From NCBI RefSeq assembly GCF_021166585.1, contig NZ_JAJOZE010000018.1, positions 1 to 54,444 of the forward strand: DNA of 54,444 nucleotides, written 5' to 3'. Shown here one piece after another: positions 30,258-37,777 of this stretch (position 1 is the first letter of the stretch; each line of letters starts with the position of its first letter). The notes below the pieces were generated by a model, which was not told the DNA's origin, did not search any database, and was given only the letters and a program-made list of their open reading frames with translations. Position numbers and translations under genes: made by a program. The stretch is from Metabacillus kandeliae. Its GTDB lineage: Bacteria > Bacillota > Bacilli > Bacillales > Bacillaceae.

Positions 30258-31720
30258 AAAAGATTACGATAGTGGGCCTGGGCTCGAGCAGTGCGGCTCA
30301 GCTGCCTCTCGGAGTTTACCGCATGCTCATCTCAGCCGGCGAGGGAGCCCTTTTTGTACGGACCGCGGATCACCCTGTACTAAAGGAGCTGCATGAAGAG
30401 CTGCCTCCTTATGTTTCCTTTGACAGCATATATGAAAAGCACGATCAGTTTGATCCGGTATATGAGGAAATTACAGCTGTTTTATTGGAAAAAGCAAAAA
30501 GCAGCGAGGTGATCTATGCAGTGCCGGGGCACCCTTTAGTTGCTGAAAAAACGGTCCAGCTTTTGATTGCAGCAGCTGAAAGGGAAGAAGCGGTGATAGA
30601 GATTGCAGGAGGCCAAAGCTTTCTTGATGCCATGTTTGCCGCACTGAAAATCGATCCAGTTGATGGTTTTCAGCTTTTGGACGCCTCATCAATGAAACGG
30701 GATGATCTGAAGCTTACTCAGCATCTGATTATCTGCCAGGTGTATGATCAAATGTCAGCTTCCATGGCAAAGCTCACGCTGATGGAGGAATATCCTGACG
30801 AATACGAAGTGGCAGTCATTCAGGAGGCTGGCGGGGCGAATGAGAAGATCAAATGGATCCCGCTGTATGAGCTGGACAGAGGGGCAGAGGTTAATAACCT
30901 GACAAGCCTGTATATTCCTCCAATTGCTGATGAGCGGCTGGTGCATCATCAATTCAGCGCCTTCCGGAACGTTGTAAAAGCTTTGAGGGCGCCCGGAGGA
31001 TGCCCTTGGGACAGGGAGCAGACCCATGCTTCCTTAAAAAAATACTTAATTGAAGAATGCTACGAATTGCTGGAAGCCATTGATGAGGAAGATCCGGATC
31101 ATATGGTGGAAGAACTCGGCGACGTGCTTCTGCAGGTTGTCCTTCACTCCCAAATAGGGGAAGACGAGGGGATGTTCACGGCAGATGATGTGATACGGAC
31201 AGTAACTGAAAAAATGATCCGCCGCCATCCTCATGTATTTGGCGGGGCAGCTGCCGAAAACACGGAGCAGGTATTGGCTAACTGGGATGAAATTAAGAAG
31301 CAGGAGGGTAAATATAAAGAAGAGTCGAGGCTCGGCTCTGTCGCCGGCTCCCTTCCTGCCTTGTCGAAGGCCTACCAGCTTCAAAAAAAAGCAGCAAAAG
31401 CTGGCTTTGACTGGCCTGATGCAAGCGGGGCCTGGGACAAGCTGAAGGAAGAACTGCAGGAATTTGAAGCAGAGCTTTCCAGGCAAAAAGTAGACAGCAG
31501 CCTCATGCTGAGGGAATTCGGTGATATTCTTTTTGCTTTCGTCAATATTGCAAGGTTTTACAAAATAGAGCCGGAAGAGGCACTGGCCTCGACGAATCAC
31601 AAATTTACATCGCGGTTCCAATATATCGAAAACCAGGCGCGTCTTCTTCAGAAGGAATTGGAAGACATGACACTGGAAGAAATGGACCGCCTTTGGGATG
31701 AGGCCAAAACAAAAGAATAA
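30254..31720 (+). CDS. mazG: Nucleoside triphosphate pyrophosphohydrolase MazG with N-terminal tetrapyrrole methylase domain (YabN)
   Basis: The 488-residue protein is a fusion. Residues about 1-225 resemble tetrapyrrole (SAM-dependent) methylases, starting KKITIVGLGSSSAAQLPLGV. Residues about 240-488 hold MazG helices with the metal-binding EExxE/ExxD motifs EECYELLEAIDEE and EELGDVLLQVV. GCPWDREQTHASLKKYLIEE marks the MazG start. MazG hydrolyses (d)NTPs, including aberrant ones; what the methylase-like half does is unknown. This domain order is the usual one in Bacillus. Confidence 0.93.
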   Translation: MKKITIVGLGSSSAAQLPLGVYRMLISAGEGALFVRTADHPVLKELHEELPPYVSFDSIYEKHDQFDPVYEEITAVLLEKAKSSEVIYAVPGHPLVAEKTVQLLIAAAEREEAVIEIAGGQSFLDAMFAALKIDPVDGFQLLDASSMKRDDLKLTQHLIICQVYDQMSASMAKLTLMEEYPDEYEVAVIQEAGGANEKIKWIPLYELDRGAEVNNLTSLYIPPIADERLVHHQFSAFRNVVKALRAPGGCPWDREQTHASLKKYLIEECYELLEAIDEEDPDHMVEELGDVLLQVVLHSQIGEDEGMFTADDVIRTVTEKMIRRHPHVFGGAAAENTEQVLANWDEIKKQEGKYKEESRLGSVAGSLPALSKAYQLQKKAAKAGFDWPDASGAWDKLKEELQEFEAELSRQKVDSSLMLREFGDILFAFVNIARFYKIEPEEALASTNHKFTSRFQYIENQARLLQKELEDMTLEEMDRLWDEAKTKE

Positions 31721-31747
31721 AAGAGAAAAGGGAAGGGGTTAAATCTT

Positions 31748-32011
31748 TTGAGACTGGATAAATTTTTAAAAGTTTCCCGTTTAATTAAAAGAAGAACGCT
31801 TGCAAAGGAAGTGGCAGACCAAGGCCGTATTTCCATCAACGGCGTGCCGGCAAAAGCAAGCTCAAATGTAAAAATCGGTGATGAACTCGCGGTAAGATTC
31901 GGACAAAAAATCATCACTGTTCTAATTGAGGACCTGAAAGAAACTACAAAAAAAGAGGAATCAGCCAATCTCTACAAGATCCTTAAAGAAGAAAAAATCA
32001 ATGAAAATTAA
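31748..32011 (+). CDS. rqcP: Ribosome-associated quality control S4-domain protein RqcP (YabO)
   Basis: RqcP works with RqcH to add C-terminal alanine tails to nascent chains on split 50S subunits. The 87-residue protein is nearly all S4 RNA-binding domain: MRLDKFLKVSRLIKRRTLAK, then GRISINGVPAKASSNVKIGD. The TTG start at 31748 follows GGGAAGGGG. A terminator follows, so the upstream operon yabM-mazG-rqcP ends here. Confidence 0.93.
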   Translation: MRLDKFLKVSRLIKRRTLAKEVADQGRISINGVPAKASSNVKIGDELAVRFGQKIITVLIEDLKETTKKEESANLYKILKEEKINEN

Positions 32012-32059
32012 GTAAAGCGGAAGCGCCTGCCAAATAAAAAGTATACAATCTGATACAGC

Positions 32060-32088
32060 AGGGCTTGTTCTATTCAAGCCCTTTTTTT
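32060..32088 (+). terminator. Terminator after rqcP
   Basis: GGGCTTG (32061-32067) pairs with CAAGCCC (32075-32081), followed by seven T. It separates rqcP from the sporulation gene yabP. Confidence 0.88.
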
Positions 32089-32134
32089 CATAGAGATAAC
32101 TAAGAAATCTCTAATGAATGCGGGGGCTGTACAG

Positions 32135-32437
32135 ATGAGTTACTATGATGAGCAATCAGGACAGAAAGGCACTGTACCTGATCATGATATTACAATGAAA
32201 GGGCGCAAGCAGCTGGAAATTTCCGGGGTCAAACAGGTAGAAAGCTTCGATAACGAAGAATTTTTGCTGGACACTGTCATGGGAGCTATGGCGATCCGCG
32301 GGGAAAATCTACAAATGAAAAATTTAGATGTCGATCGCGGCATTGTTTCCATAAAAGGGCGGATTTTCGATATCGTTTACCTTGATGACCAGCAAGGGGA
32401 TAAAGCTAAAGGATTTTTTAGCAAGCTGTTCAAATGA
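32135..32437 (+). CDS. yabP: Spore cortex formation protein YabP
   Basis: YabP is a sigma-E-dependent protein of the YabP/YqfC family, needed for normal spore development in B. subtilis; its biochemistry is unknown. The 100-residue product has the family core ITMKGRKQLEISGVKQVESF and GENLQMKNLDVDRGIVSIKG. ATG 32135 gives the family length; ATG 32114 lacks a ribosome site. The ATGA overlap with yabQ couples the two genes. A sigma-E promoter is expected in the 50 bp after the rqcP terminator, but I cannot point to a good one. Confidence 0.9.
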   Translation: MSYYDEQSGQKGTVPDHDITMKGRKQLEISGVKQVESFDNEEFLLDTVMGAMAIRGENLQMKNLDVDRGIVSIKGRIFDIVYLDDQQGDKAKGFFSKLFK

Positions 32438-33069
32438 CGCTCAGCACCCAGTTTTATACGATGCTTGCCATGGCCGGTATGGGAGGATGGCTCGGCGCCG
32501 CCCTTGATACATATGGCCGCTTTCTGAACAGGCCGGCGCGGGCAAGGTGGTTTGTATTCCTGAATGACATTGTCTTTTGGGTATTACAGGGACTTTGCTT
32601 TTTTTATGTTCTGCTGCTCGTCAATGAAGGGGAGCTGAGGGTGTATATATTCCTTGCTGTCCTTTGCGGGTATGCCTTTTACCAGGGGGCATTAAAAGGC
32701 ATTTACCTGAAGGTGCTGGATATTTTGATTAAAACGGTCCTATGGGTATGCCGCCTGCTCCTGAAAACAGCGAATTACCTGCTCATCAAGCCGGTGACAG
32801 GGCTTTTCCACCTTCTCATCGTTCTTCTTACAGGAATTTTAAATATTATTTGGAAATTACTTAAAGGGGCTTCCCAATTGCTCTGGTTTTTCGTTAAAAT
32901 CTTATTAGCACCATTTAGGGTGCTGCTGCGCTTGCTATGGAATCTCGTCCCTTCAAGGTTAAGAAACCTGATAAAAAAGTTTTTTGCCTCGTTTGGAGGT
33001 TTTTCCGGCAGGATAAAGAATATAGTGGATAAAGCAGCGAAGTGGGGGAAACGGATCTTTAGGAAATAA
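32434..33069 (+). CDS. yabQ: Spore cortex biosynthesis protein YabQ
   Basis: YabQ is a mother-cell membrane protein needed for cortex assembly. The 211-residue product has about four to five hydrophobic segments in the first 150 residues (QFYTMLAMAGMGGWLGAALD, IVFWVLQGLCFFYVLLLV and others). A basic C-terminal tail follows. The start overlaps the yabP stop by 4 bp. The family is recognised by N-terminal pattern and by the yabP-yabQ-divIC order. Confidence 0.88.
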   Translation: MTLSTQFYTMLAMAGMGGWLGAALDTYGRFLNRPARARWFVFLNDIVFWVLQGLCFFYVLLLVNEGELRVYIFLAVLCGYAFYQGALKGIYLKVLDILIKTVLWVCRLLLKTANYLLIKPVTGLFHLLIVLLTGILNIIWKLLKGASQLLWFFVKILLAPFRVLLRLLWNLVPSRLRNLIKKFFASFGGFSGRIKNIVDKAAKWGKRIFRK

Positions 33070-33087
33070 GGAGGACCGTTTAAAGAA

Positions 33088-33462
33088 ATGGATAATGAAC
33101 GCAGCCGGAAAGTAACTCCGTTACAATCACAGTATATGCAGCAGCAGGAGCGCCAGGATCAAATTCAAAAGCGCCGGAGACGGGGACTTATCAGAAGGCT
33201 GACACTGCTCGGGGCAATAGCCGCAGCAGCAGCCGTTTTCATCATATTTACTTTCGTCTCTCAATCCATCGAGATTGGGAAGAAAGCAGAGGAAAAAGAT
33301 AAACTTGCCAGCCAGCTGACTGAATTGAAAAAAGATCAGAAAATGCTCCAGCAGGAAATTAAAAACCTGAATGATGATGAATATATTGCGAAGATTGCCA
33401 GACGGGACTATTTTTTATCCGGCAAAGACGAAATTATTTTTAATGTGCCAGATAAGAAGTAG
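33088..33462 (+). CDS. divIC: Cell division protein DivIC
   Basis: DivIC (FtsB-like) forms a complex with FtsL and DivIB that activates septal peptidoglycan synthesis. The 124-residue bitopic protein has a short basic cytoplasmic N-terminus (KRRRRGLIRRL), one membrane helix (about 37-60) and an extracytoplasmic coiled coil (KAEEKDKLASQLTELKKDQK). The C-terminal motif EYIAKIARRDYFLSGKDEII is typical. It starts 18 bp after yabQ behind AAGGAGG. Confidence 0.94.
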   Translation: MDNERSRKVTPLQSQYMQQQERQDQIQKRRRRGLIRRLTLLGAIAAAAAVFIIFTFVSQSIEIGKKAEEKDKLASQLTELKKDQKMLQQEIKNLNDDEYIAKIARRDYFLSGKDEIIFNVPDKK

Positions 33463-33468
33463 GCTTTA

Positions 33469-33498
33469 TTGACACCTGAATTTTTAATTAGGTATAAT
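33469..33498 (+). promoter_or_regulatory. Sigma-A promoter of yabR
   Basis: Consensus TTGACA (33469-33474) and TATAAT (33493-33498) with an 18-bp spacer, just after the divIC stop. Confidence 0.82.
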
Positions 33499-33543
33499 GA
33501 AGCAAAGTGATTTTTTATAAGTTTAAGGAGGAGCATTCTTTTT

Positions 33544-33981
33544 ATGTCCATAGAAGTTGGCAGCAAGTTACAAGGTAAAGTAACTGGCATTACAAAATTT
33601 GGGGCGTTTGTTGAACTGCCTGGAGGCTCAACTGGGCTCGTTCATATTAGCGAGGTCGCAGACAGTTACGTTAAAGACATCAACGATCACTTGAAGGTCG
33701 GAGATGAAGTAGAAGTTAAAGTAATTAATGTAGAAAATGATGGAAAGATTGGGCTGTCCATCAAAAAAGCGATAGACCGACCAGAGCGTCCAGAACGCCC
33801 TCGCCAAGACCGTCCTCGCCAAGACCGTCCTCAAAGAGGCAGAAGTAACGATTTTCGTCCGAGAACAGAGAACTTTGAACAAAAAATGAGCCGTTTCCTG
33901 AAGGACAGCGAAGACCGCCTGTCTTCATTGAAGCGAAACACAGAATCAAAGCGCGGCGGACGCGGAGCAAGAAGAGGGTAA
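33544..33981 (+). CDS. yabR: S1 RNA-binding domain protein YabR
   Basis: The 145-residue protein has one S1 (OB-fold) domain in residues 1-72 (GSKLQGKVTGITKFGAFVEL, GLVHISEVADSYV, GDEVEVKVINVENDGKIGLS). A basic Arg/Pro-rich linker with tandem RPRQD units follows, then an Arg/Gly tail ending RGGRGARRG. General stress protein 13 belongs to the same group. The S1 domain suggests RNA or ribosome binding; specific targets are unknown. It has its own promoter and terminator. Confidence 0.92.
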   Translation: MSIEVGSKLQGKVTGITKFGAFVELPGGSTGLVHISEVADSYVKDINDHLKVGDEVEVKVINVENDGKIGLSIKKAIDRPERPERPRQDRPRQDRPQRGRSNDFRPRTENFEQKMSRFLKDSEDRLSSLKRNTESKRGGRGARRG

Positions 33982-34019
33982 CTTGCTGCTTTTAATATAA
34001 ATATGCCTGTACGGAACTG

Positions 34020-34047
34020 CACTCCTTTTTTAGAGGAGTGTTTTTTT
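34020..34047 (+). terminator. Terminator after yabR
   Basis: CACTCCT (34020-34026) pairs with AGGAGTG (34034-34040), followed by seven T. Confidence 0.87.
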
Positions 34048-34381
34048 GTTTGGGAATTTGATAAAGGGAGTGAGAAAGGAAATAAACCGGCTCTTTGGAA
34101 AGCGGGTTTTCAGCGTTAAATGTTGGATTTTGAGCTTTAACCTAATGACTGGGCACCATCAAGATCCTGATATCGGCGGATGGAGGCTGTACATCAGCGG
34201 CTTCCAAAATATATCGGCCACTCTCGCTCGTATATCGGCGAACTTTCAATTATATCGAGCACTTCCCACTATATATCGGCGCTTTCTGATTACAGCATGT
34301 AAATTTTCCATGCAGCAACCGGCTTTTATAGGCTCCTTCCCTCTAAGTCAAAACAACTTTTAAAAAAGATCAAATTAGTTA
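34048..34381. other. Non-coding region between yabR and the tRNA genes
   Basis: No gene is supported. A 105-codon open frame here starts inside the terminator T run, has no ribosome site, and runs through the phased ATATCGGC repeat cluster (34170-34280), so it is not called. Confidence 0.6.
34170..34280. repeat. Phased cluster of ATATCGGC-like words, 20-21 bp period
   Basis: Six words start at 34170 (ATATCGGC), 34191 (ACATCAGC), 34211 (ATATCGGC), 34232 (ATATCGGC), 34252 (ATATCGAG) and 34273 (ATATCGGC). Intervals are 21, 20, 21, 20 and 21 bp, while the bases between the words differ. The spacing is close to two DNA helical turns. Confidence 0.8.
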
Positions 34382-34410
34382 TTGACGAACACAGTAAATC
34401 TTTGTATTAT
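34382..34410 (+). promoter_or_regulatory. Promoter of the tRNA-Met/tRNA-Glu unit
   Basis: TTGACG (34382-34387) and TATTAT (34405-34410) have a 17-bp spacer and lie 40 bp before tRNA-Met. Confidence 0.75.
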
Positions 34411-34450
34411 AGAACTTGTGCTTCATAAAGAAGCCTTGTTTTATTGATAT

Positions 34451-34527
34451 GGCGGTGTAGCTCAGCTGGCTAGAGCGTACGGTTCATACCCGTAAGGTCG
34501 GGGGTTCGATCCCCTCCGCCGCTACCA
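34451..34527 (+). tRNA. tRNA-Met (CAT)
   Basis: A 77-nt cloverleaf with encoded CCA. The acceptor is GGCGGTG/CGCCGCT with G-U pairs at both 1-72 and 6-67. The anticodon stem is TACGG/CCGTA with loop TTCATAC, anticodon CAT. The T arm is GGGGG/CCCTC with loop TTCGATC. The 1-72 pair and lack of GGG-CCC in the anticodon stem argue against initiator tRNA. An elongator is likely, as in B. subtilis at this place; a lysidine-modified tRNA-Ile cannot be fully excluded. Confidence 0.92.
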
Positions 34528-34536
34528 TATACATAC

Positions 34537-34608
34537 GGCCCGTTGGTCAAGCGGTTAAGACACCGCCCTTTCACGGCGGTAACACGGGTTCGAATCCCGT
34601 ACGGGTCA
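34537..34608 (+). tRNA. tRNA-Glu (TTC)
   Basis: A 72-nt cloverleaf. The acceptor is GGCCCGT/ACGGGTC with discriminator A at 34608. The anticodon stem is CCGCC/GGCGG with loop CTTTCAC, anticodon TTC. The T arm is ACGGG/CCCGT with loop TTCGAAT. The 3' CCA is not encoded (TT follows), so CCA-adding enzyme must complete it, unlike the neighbouring tRNA-Met. Confidence 0.93.
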
Positions 34609-34618
34609 TTCTTATAGC

Positions 34619-34651
34619 AAGCAGCTCATCCATTTGGAGGGCTGCTTTTTT
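34619..34651 (+). terminator. Terminator after the tRNA genes
   Basis: AAGCAGCTC (34619-34627) pairs with GGGCTGCTT (34639-34647, one G-U) with a small inner mismatch, followed by a T run. Confidence 0.8.
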
Positions 34652-34679
34652 GATTTTCATAAGATCAGAATTTTTAAAA

Positions 34680-34880
34680 GTACTTGGATAACTGGTTATC
34701 AGAAGTGGATGTGTCCGGCTCCAGCCGCTTGCCTGATTCTTTAGTCACTTCGAAAAACTCCTAAAAGTCCAAGCCCAGACTTTTAAGAGTTTTCCTCCAG
34801 CGCTTGCCGGGGCTGAACGAGCTGCTTGCGCTTTTCGAAGTTGTCCGGCTCCAGCCGCTAGCAAGCGGCTTGCGTTTTTC
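34680..34880. repeat. Dispersed repeat R2, copy B
   Basis: Shares the R2 layout with copies A and C, including left-flank similarity to copy C (GTACTTGGATA versus GTACTTAGATA). It has the CTCCAGCGCTTG-CGGGGCTGAAC block and a second GTCCGGCTCCAGCCGCTAGC module. Its inner hairpin, ACTCCTAAAAGTC/GACTTTTAAGAGT, differs from A and C at paired positions while keeping pairing. It lies between the tRNA terminator and the spoIIE promoter. Confidence 0.82.
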
Positions 34881-35032
34881 TTAAATTACCAATATAAACC
34901 TCCAAATTAAAAAATATTCAAAAGAAAAGACTCCAAAATAACGGACATCTGCCCTTTCCTCAACAAAAAAATCAGAAGAATTAGGAAGAATGCAAGCGGG
35001 AAGGTGAAAAATACTGGGGCTTGCAACAAATA
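34881..35032. other. AT-rich spacer upstream of the spoIIE promoter
   Basis: No gene or clear signal is seen between repeat R2 and the first Spo0A-box-like site. Confidence 0.5.
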
Positions 35033-35099
35033 TAGTCGAACGTTTTCTAGATAACACAACCTTTTTTTGACAAATTCAGAAGTAACCCTTGACTATAAT
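35033..35099 (+). promoter_or_regulatory. Spo0A-dependent promoter of spoIIE
   Basis: TTGACA (35067-35072) and TATAAT (35094-35099) are 21 bp apart, the unusual spacing of Spo0A-activated sigma-A promoters such as spoIIE and spoIIG. AGTCGAA (35034-35040) and TTTGACA, overlapping the -35, resemble Spo0A boxes. Confidence 0.75.
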
Positions 35100-35131
35100 A
35101 ACAACCATCAACATCAATCGGGGGTATGAAA

Positions 35132-37618
35132 ATGGATAAAGCAGAAAGAAGGATGATGGAGCCTGTAACAGGTGTTAGTCTTGAAAAAACACAGCAGGCA
35201 TTTCAGAAAATGTTCTTTAAGATGGGAGCGAAGTTTCAGGCAGTTTGGTACAATGCAGGACTTCTCTATATCTTTATCGGCTTTTTGCTCGGACGAGCTG
35301 TCATATTAACAGAAATCCTTCCTTTTGCCCTCCCGTATTTTGGGGTTCTGATGCTGATCAAAAAGGATAAAGCGCTTGTCGGTGCGGCTGCACTTCTGGC
35401 AGGAGGGGCAACGGTCTCTTTGGAAACATCAGCATTTATAGGGGCAAACCTGCTCATGTTTTTTATCTGTCATAAACTCTTTTCCTATTTTATAAAAGAA
35501 CAGCTGAAAATTCTCCCCTTGCTTATCTTTCTTTCGGTCCTGACCTCTAGGCTTGCTTTCTCTTATGTGATAGATGGAGCGATCACTCCGTACAATAGCT
35601 TAATGGCTGGAGTTGAATCAGGCCTTTCCTTTATTCTCACCTTGATTTTTCTTCAAAGTCTGCCGCTCATGTCGGCCAATAAATATAAACAAACGCTGAA
35701 AGTAGAAGAAATTATTTGCCTGATGATTCTGATTGCCTCGGCTATGACCGGATTCGTCGGCGTCTCATATATGCATTTTCAGGCTGAACACGTTTTTTCC
35801 AGGTACGCTGTGCTTCTCTTTGCTTTTATAGCAGGCTCAAGCATCGGCTGTACAGTGGGGGTGGTCACCGGCCTGATCTTAAGCCTGGCGAATGTCGGCA
35901 ATCTATATCAAATGAGCTTGCTGGCATTTTCCGGGCTTCTCGGAGGACTATTAAAAGAAGGGAAAAAAGTGGGGGCTGCCATCGGCCTTGTGGTGGGAAG
36001 CATGCTTCTTTCCCTGTATGGCGAGGGCTCTGCAGATTTAATGACAACCCTTGGAGAGTCGCTCATTGCCATCGTGCTGTTTTTCCTTACTCCTAAAAAG
36101 GTGACAAGCAGCCTGAGCAAGCACATTCCAGGCACAAATGAACATGCTCAGGAGCAGCAGCTTTATGCAAGAAAGATAAGAGATGTTACAGCGAACAGAG
36201 TGGACCAGTTTTCTAAAGTATTCCTTGCGCTGTCTGAAAGCTTTGCTTCCTTTTACGAAAAAAGTGAAGAAGGCGGCCAAGAGCAGGAAATAGATCTGTT
36301 TCTCAGCTCGATTACAGAAAAGAGCTGCCAGAATTGCTATAAAAAAGAAAGATGCTGGGTGCAGAATTTTAATGCGACCTATGATCTGATGAGTGAAATG
36401 ACATCTGAGACAATGAAAGGAAAATATCAGACAAACCGGAAGCTGAAAAAGGAATTTCAGCAGCACTGCTCCAAACCGAAAATAGTGGAGGAGGCGATTG
36501 AACAGGAAATCAATGTTTTTAAAGCTAACTTAAAGCTGAAAGAGCAGGTGCAGGAAAGCAGAAAGCTGGTAGCGGAACAGCTCCTGGGTGTCTCACAGGT
36601 GATGGATGACTTTTCAAAAGAAATTAAGAGGGAAAGAGAAAACCATTTTCACCAGGAAGAACAGATACTGGATGCGCTTCAGAACTTTGGAGTCAGCATA
36701 ACCAATGTTGATATTTACAGCCTTGAGCAGGGGAACATCGATATTGAGATGAGCATCCCGTACTGCCAGGGTCACGGCGAATGCGAGAAAATAATAGCTC
36801 CCATGCTTTCAGATATATTAGAGGAACCCATTATAGTGAAACGGGAAGAATGCGCCATGTATCCAAATGGATTCTGCCATGTTTCTCTTGGTTCTTCCAA
36901 GACGTACAAAGTGGAAACAGGTGCAGCTCATGCTGCCAAAGGAGGAGGTCTGGTTTCAGGAGACAGCTATTCAATGATCGACCTTGGAGTAGGAAAGTAC
37001 GCCATTGCTATCAGTGACGGCATGGGCAATGGCGTAAGAGCCCATTTTGAAAGCAATGAGACAATCAAGCTGCTTGAAAAAATTCTTCAGTCAGGCATTG
37101 ATGAGAAAGTAGCGATCAAAACGGTCAATTCCATTCTCTCGCTTCGCACCACAGAAGAGATGTTCTCCACTCTCGATCTGGCAATCGTGGATTTGCAGGA
37201 CGCACACTGCAAATTTTTAAAAATCGGCTCCACCCCAAGCTTTGTGAAACGGGGGGAAAGGGTGATGAAGGTTCAGGCAAGCAATCTGCCGATGGGCATT
37301 ATTGATGAGCTGGAGGTGGACATTGTCGGCGAACAGATGAAGGCGGGCGATCTTCTCATCATGATGAGCGACGGTATTTTTGAAGGGCCGAAGCACGTGG
37401 AGAACCATGATATTTGGATGAAAAGGAAAATATCCGAGCTTGAAACAACCGATCCGCAGGAAGTGGCCGATTTAATAATGGAGGAGGTTATCCGGACAAG
37501 AGCCGGAAAGATAGAGGATGATATGACAATCGTGGTTGCACGGATAGACCACAATACACCGAAATGGTCATCGATCCCTTCTTCCCGCTACTATAAAAAG
37601 GAGAGCATCGTTTCTTAA
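35132..37618 (+). CDS. spoIIE: Stage II sporulation protein E, PP2C phosphatase
   Basis: SpoIIE dephosphorylates SpoIIAA to release sigma-F in the forespore and helps place the polar septum through FtsZ. The 828-residue protein has an N-terminal cytoplasmic tail and about ten membrane helices (residues about 45-330). A central oligomerisation region with a cysteine-rich patch (SCQNCYKKERC near 400) follows. The C-terminal PP2C domain starts about residue 590 (AAKGGGLVSGDSYSMI, AIAISDGMGNG, LLIMMSDGIFEG), with aspartates for Mn. ATG 35132 is spaced better from GGGGGT than ATG 35126. Confidence 0.96.
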   Translation: MDKAERRMMEPVTGVSLEKTQQAFQKMFFKMGAKFQAVWYNAGLLYIFIGFLLGRAVILTEILPFALPYFGVLMLIKKDKALVGAAALLAGGATVSLETSAFIGANLLMFFICHKLFSYFIKEQLKILPLLIFLSVLTSRLAFSYVIDGAITPYNSLMAGVESGLSFILTLIFLQSLPLMSANKYKQTLKVEEIICLMILIASAMTGFVGVSYMHFQAEHVFSRYAVLLFAFIAGSSIGCTVGVVTGLILSLANVGNLYQMSLLAFSGLLGGLLKEGKKVGAAIGLVVGSMLLSLYGEGSADLMTTLGESLIAIVLFFLTPKKVTSSLSKHIPGTNEHAQEQQLYARKIRDVTANRVDQFSKVFLALSESFASFYEKSEEGGQEQEIDLFLSSITEKSCQNCYKKERCWVQNFNATYDLMSEMTSETMKGKYQTNRKLKKEFQQHCSKPKIVEEAIEQEINVFKANLKLKEQVQESRKLVAEQLLGVSQVMDDFSKEIKRERENHFHQEEQILDALQNFGVSITNVDIYSLEQGNIDIEMSIPYCQGHGECEKIIAPMLSDILEEPIIVKREECAMYPNGFCHVSLGSSKTYKVETGAAHAAKGGGLVSGDSYSMIDLGVGKYAIAISDGMGNGVRAHFESNETIKLLEKILQSGIDEKVAIKTVNSILSLRTTEEMFSTLDLAIVDLQDAHCKFLKIGSTPSFVKRGERVMKVQASNLPMGIIDELEVDIVGEQMKAGDLLIMMSDGIFEGPKHVENHDIWMKRKISELETTDPQEVADLIMEEVIRTRAGKIEDDMTIVVARIDHNTPKWSSIPSSRYYKKESIVS

Positions 37619-37777
37619 GAAAACCGTATAAACACTCTGTCAGTTGGCGAGGATGGTAACATTACAGCTGAAGCGAAAAAGGGCAGGACAGGATGAAGGG
37701 ACAGAGGTCCGGAAAATAAAAAGAGTCCACGGCCTGAAAATAAGCAGCAGCTTCTTTAGCCAAAGGAGTGCGTGAAA

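Noticed and set aside
32041-32049. TATACAAT as a sigma-E -10 for yabP
   Set aside because: It lies upstream of the rqcP terminator and lacks a -35 at the right distance.
34046-34363. 105-codon open frame between yabR and the tRNA genes
   Set aside because: It begins inside the yabR terminator T run, has no ribosome site, and its sequence is the phased ATATCGGC cluster and low-information flanks.
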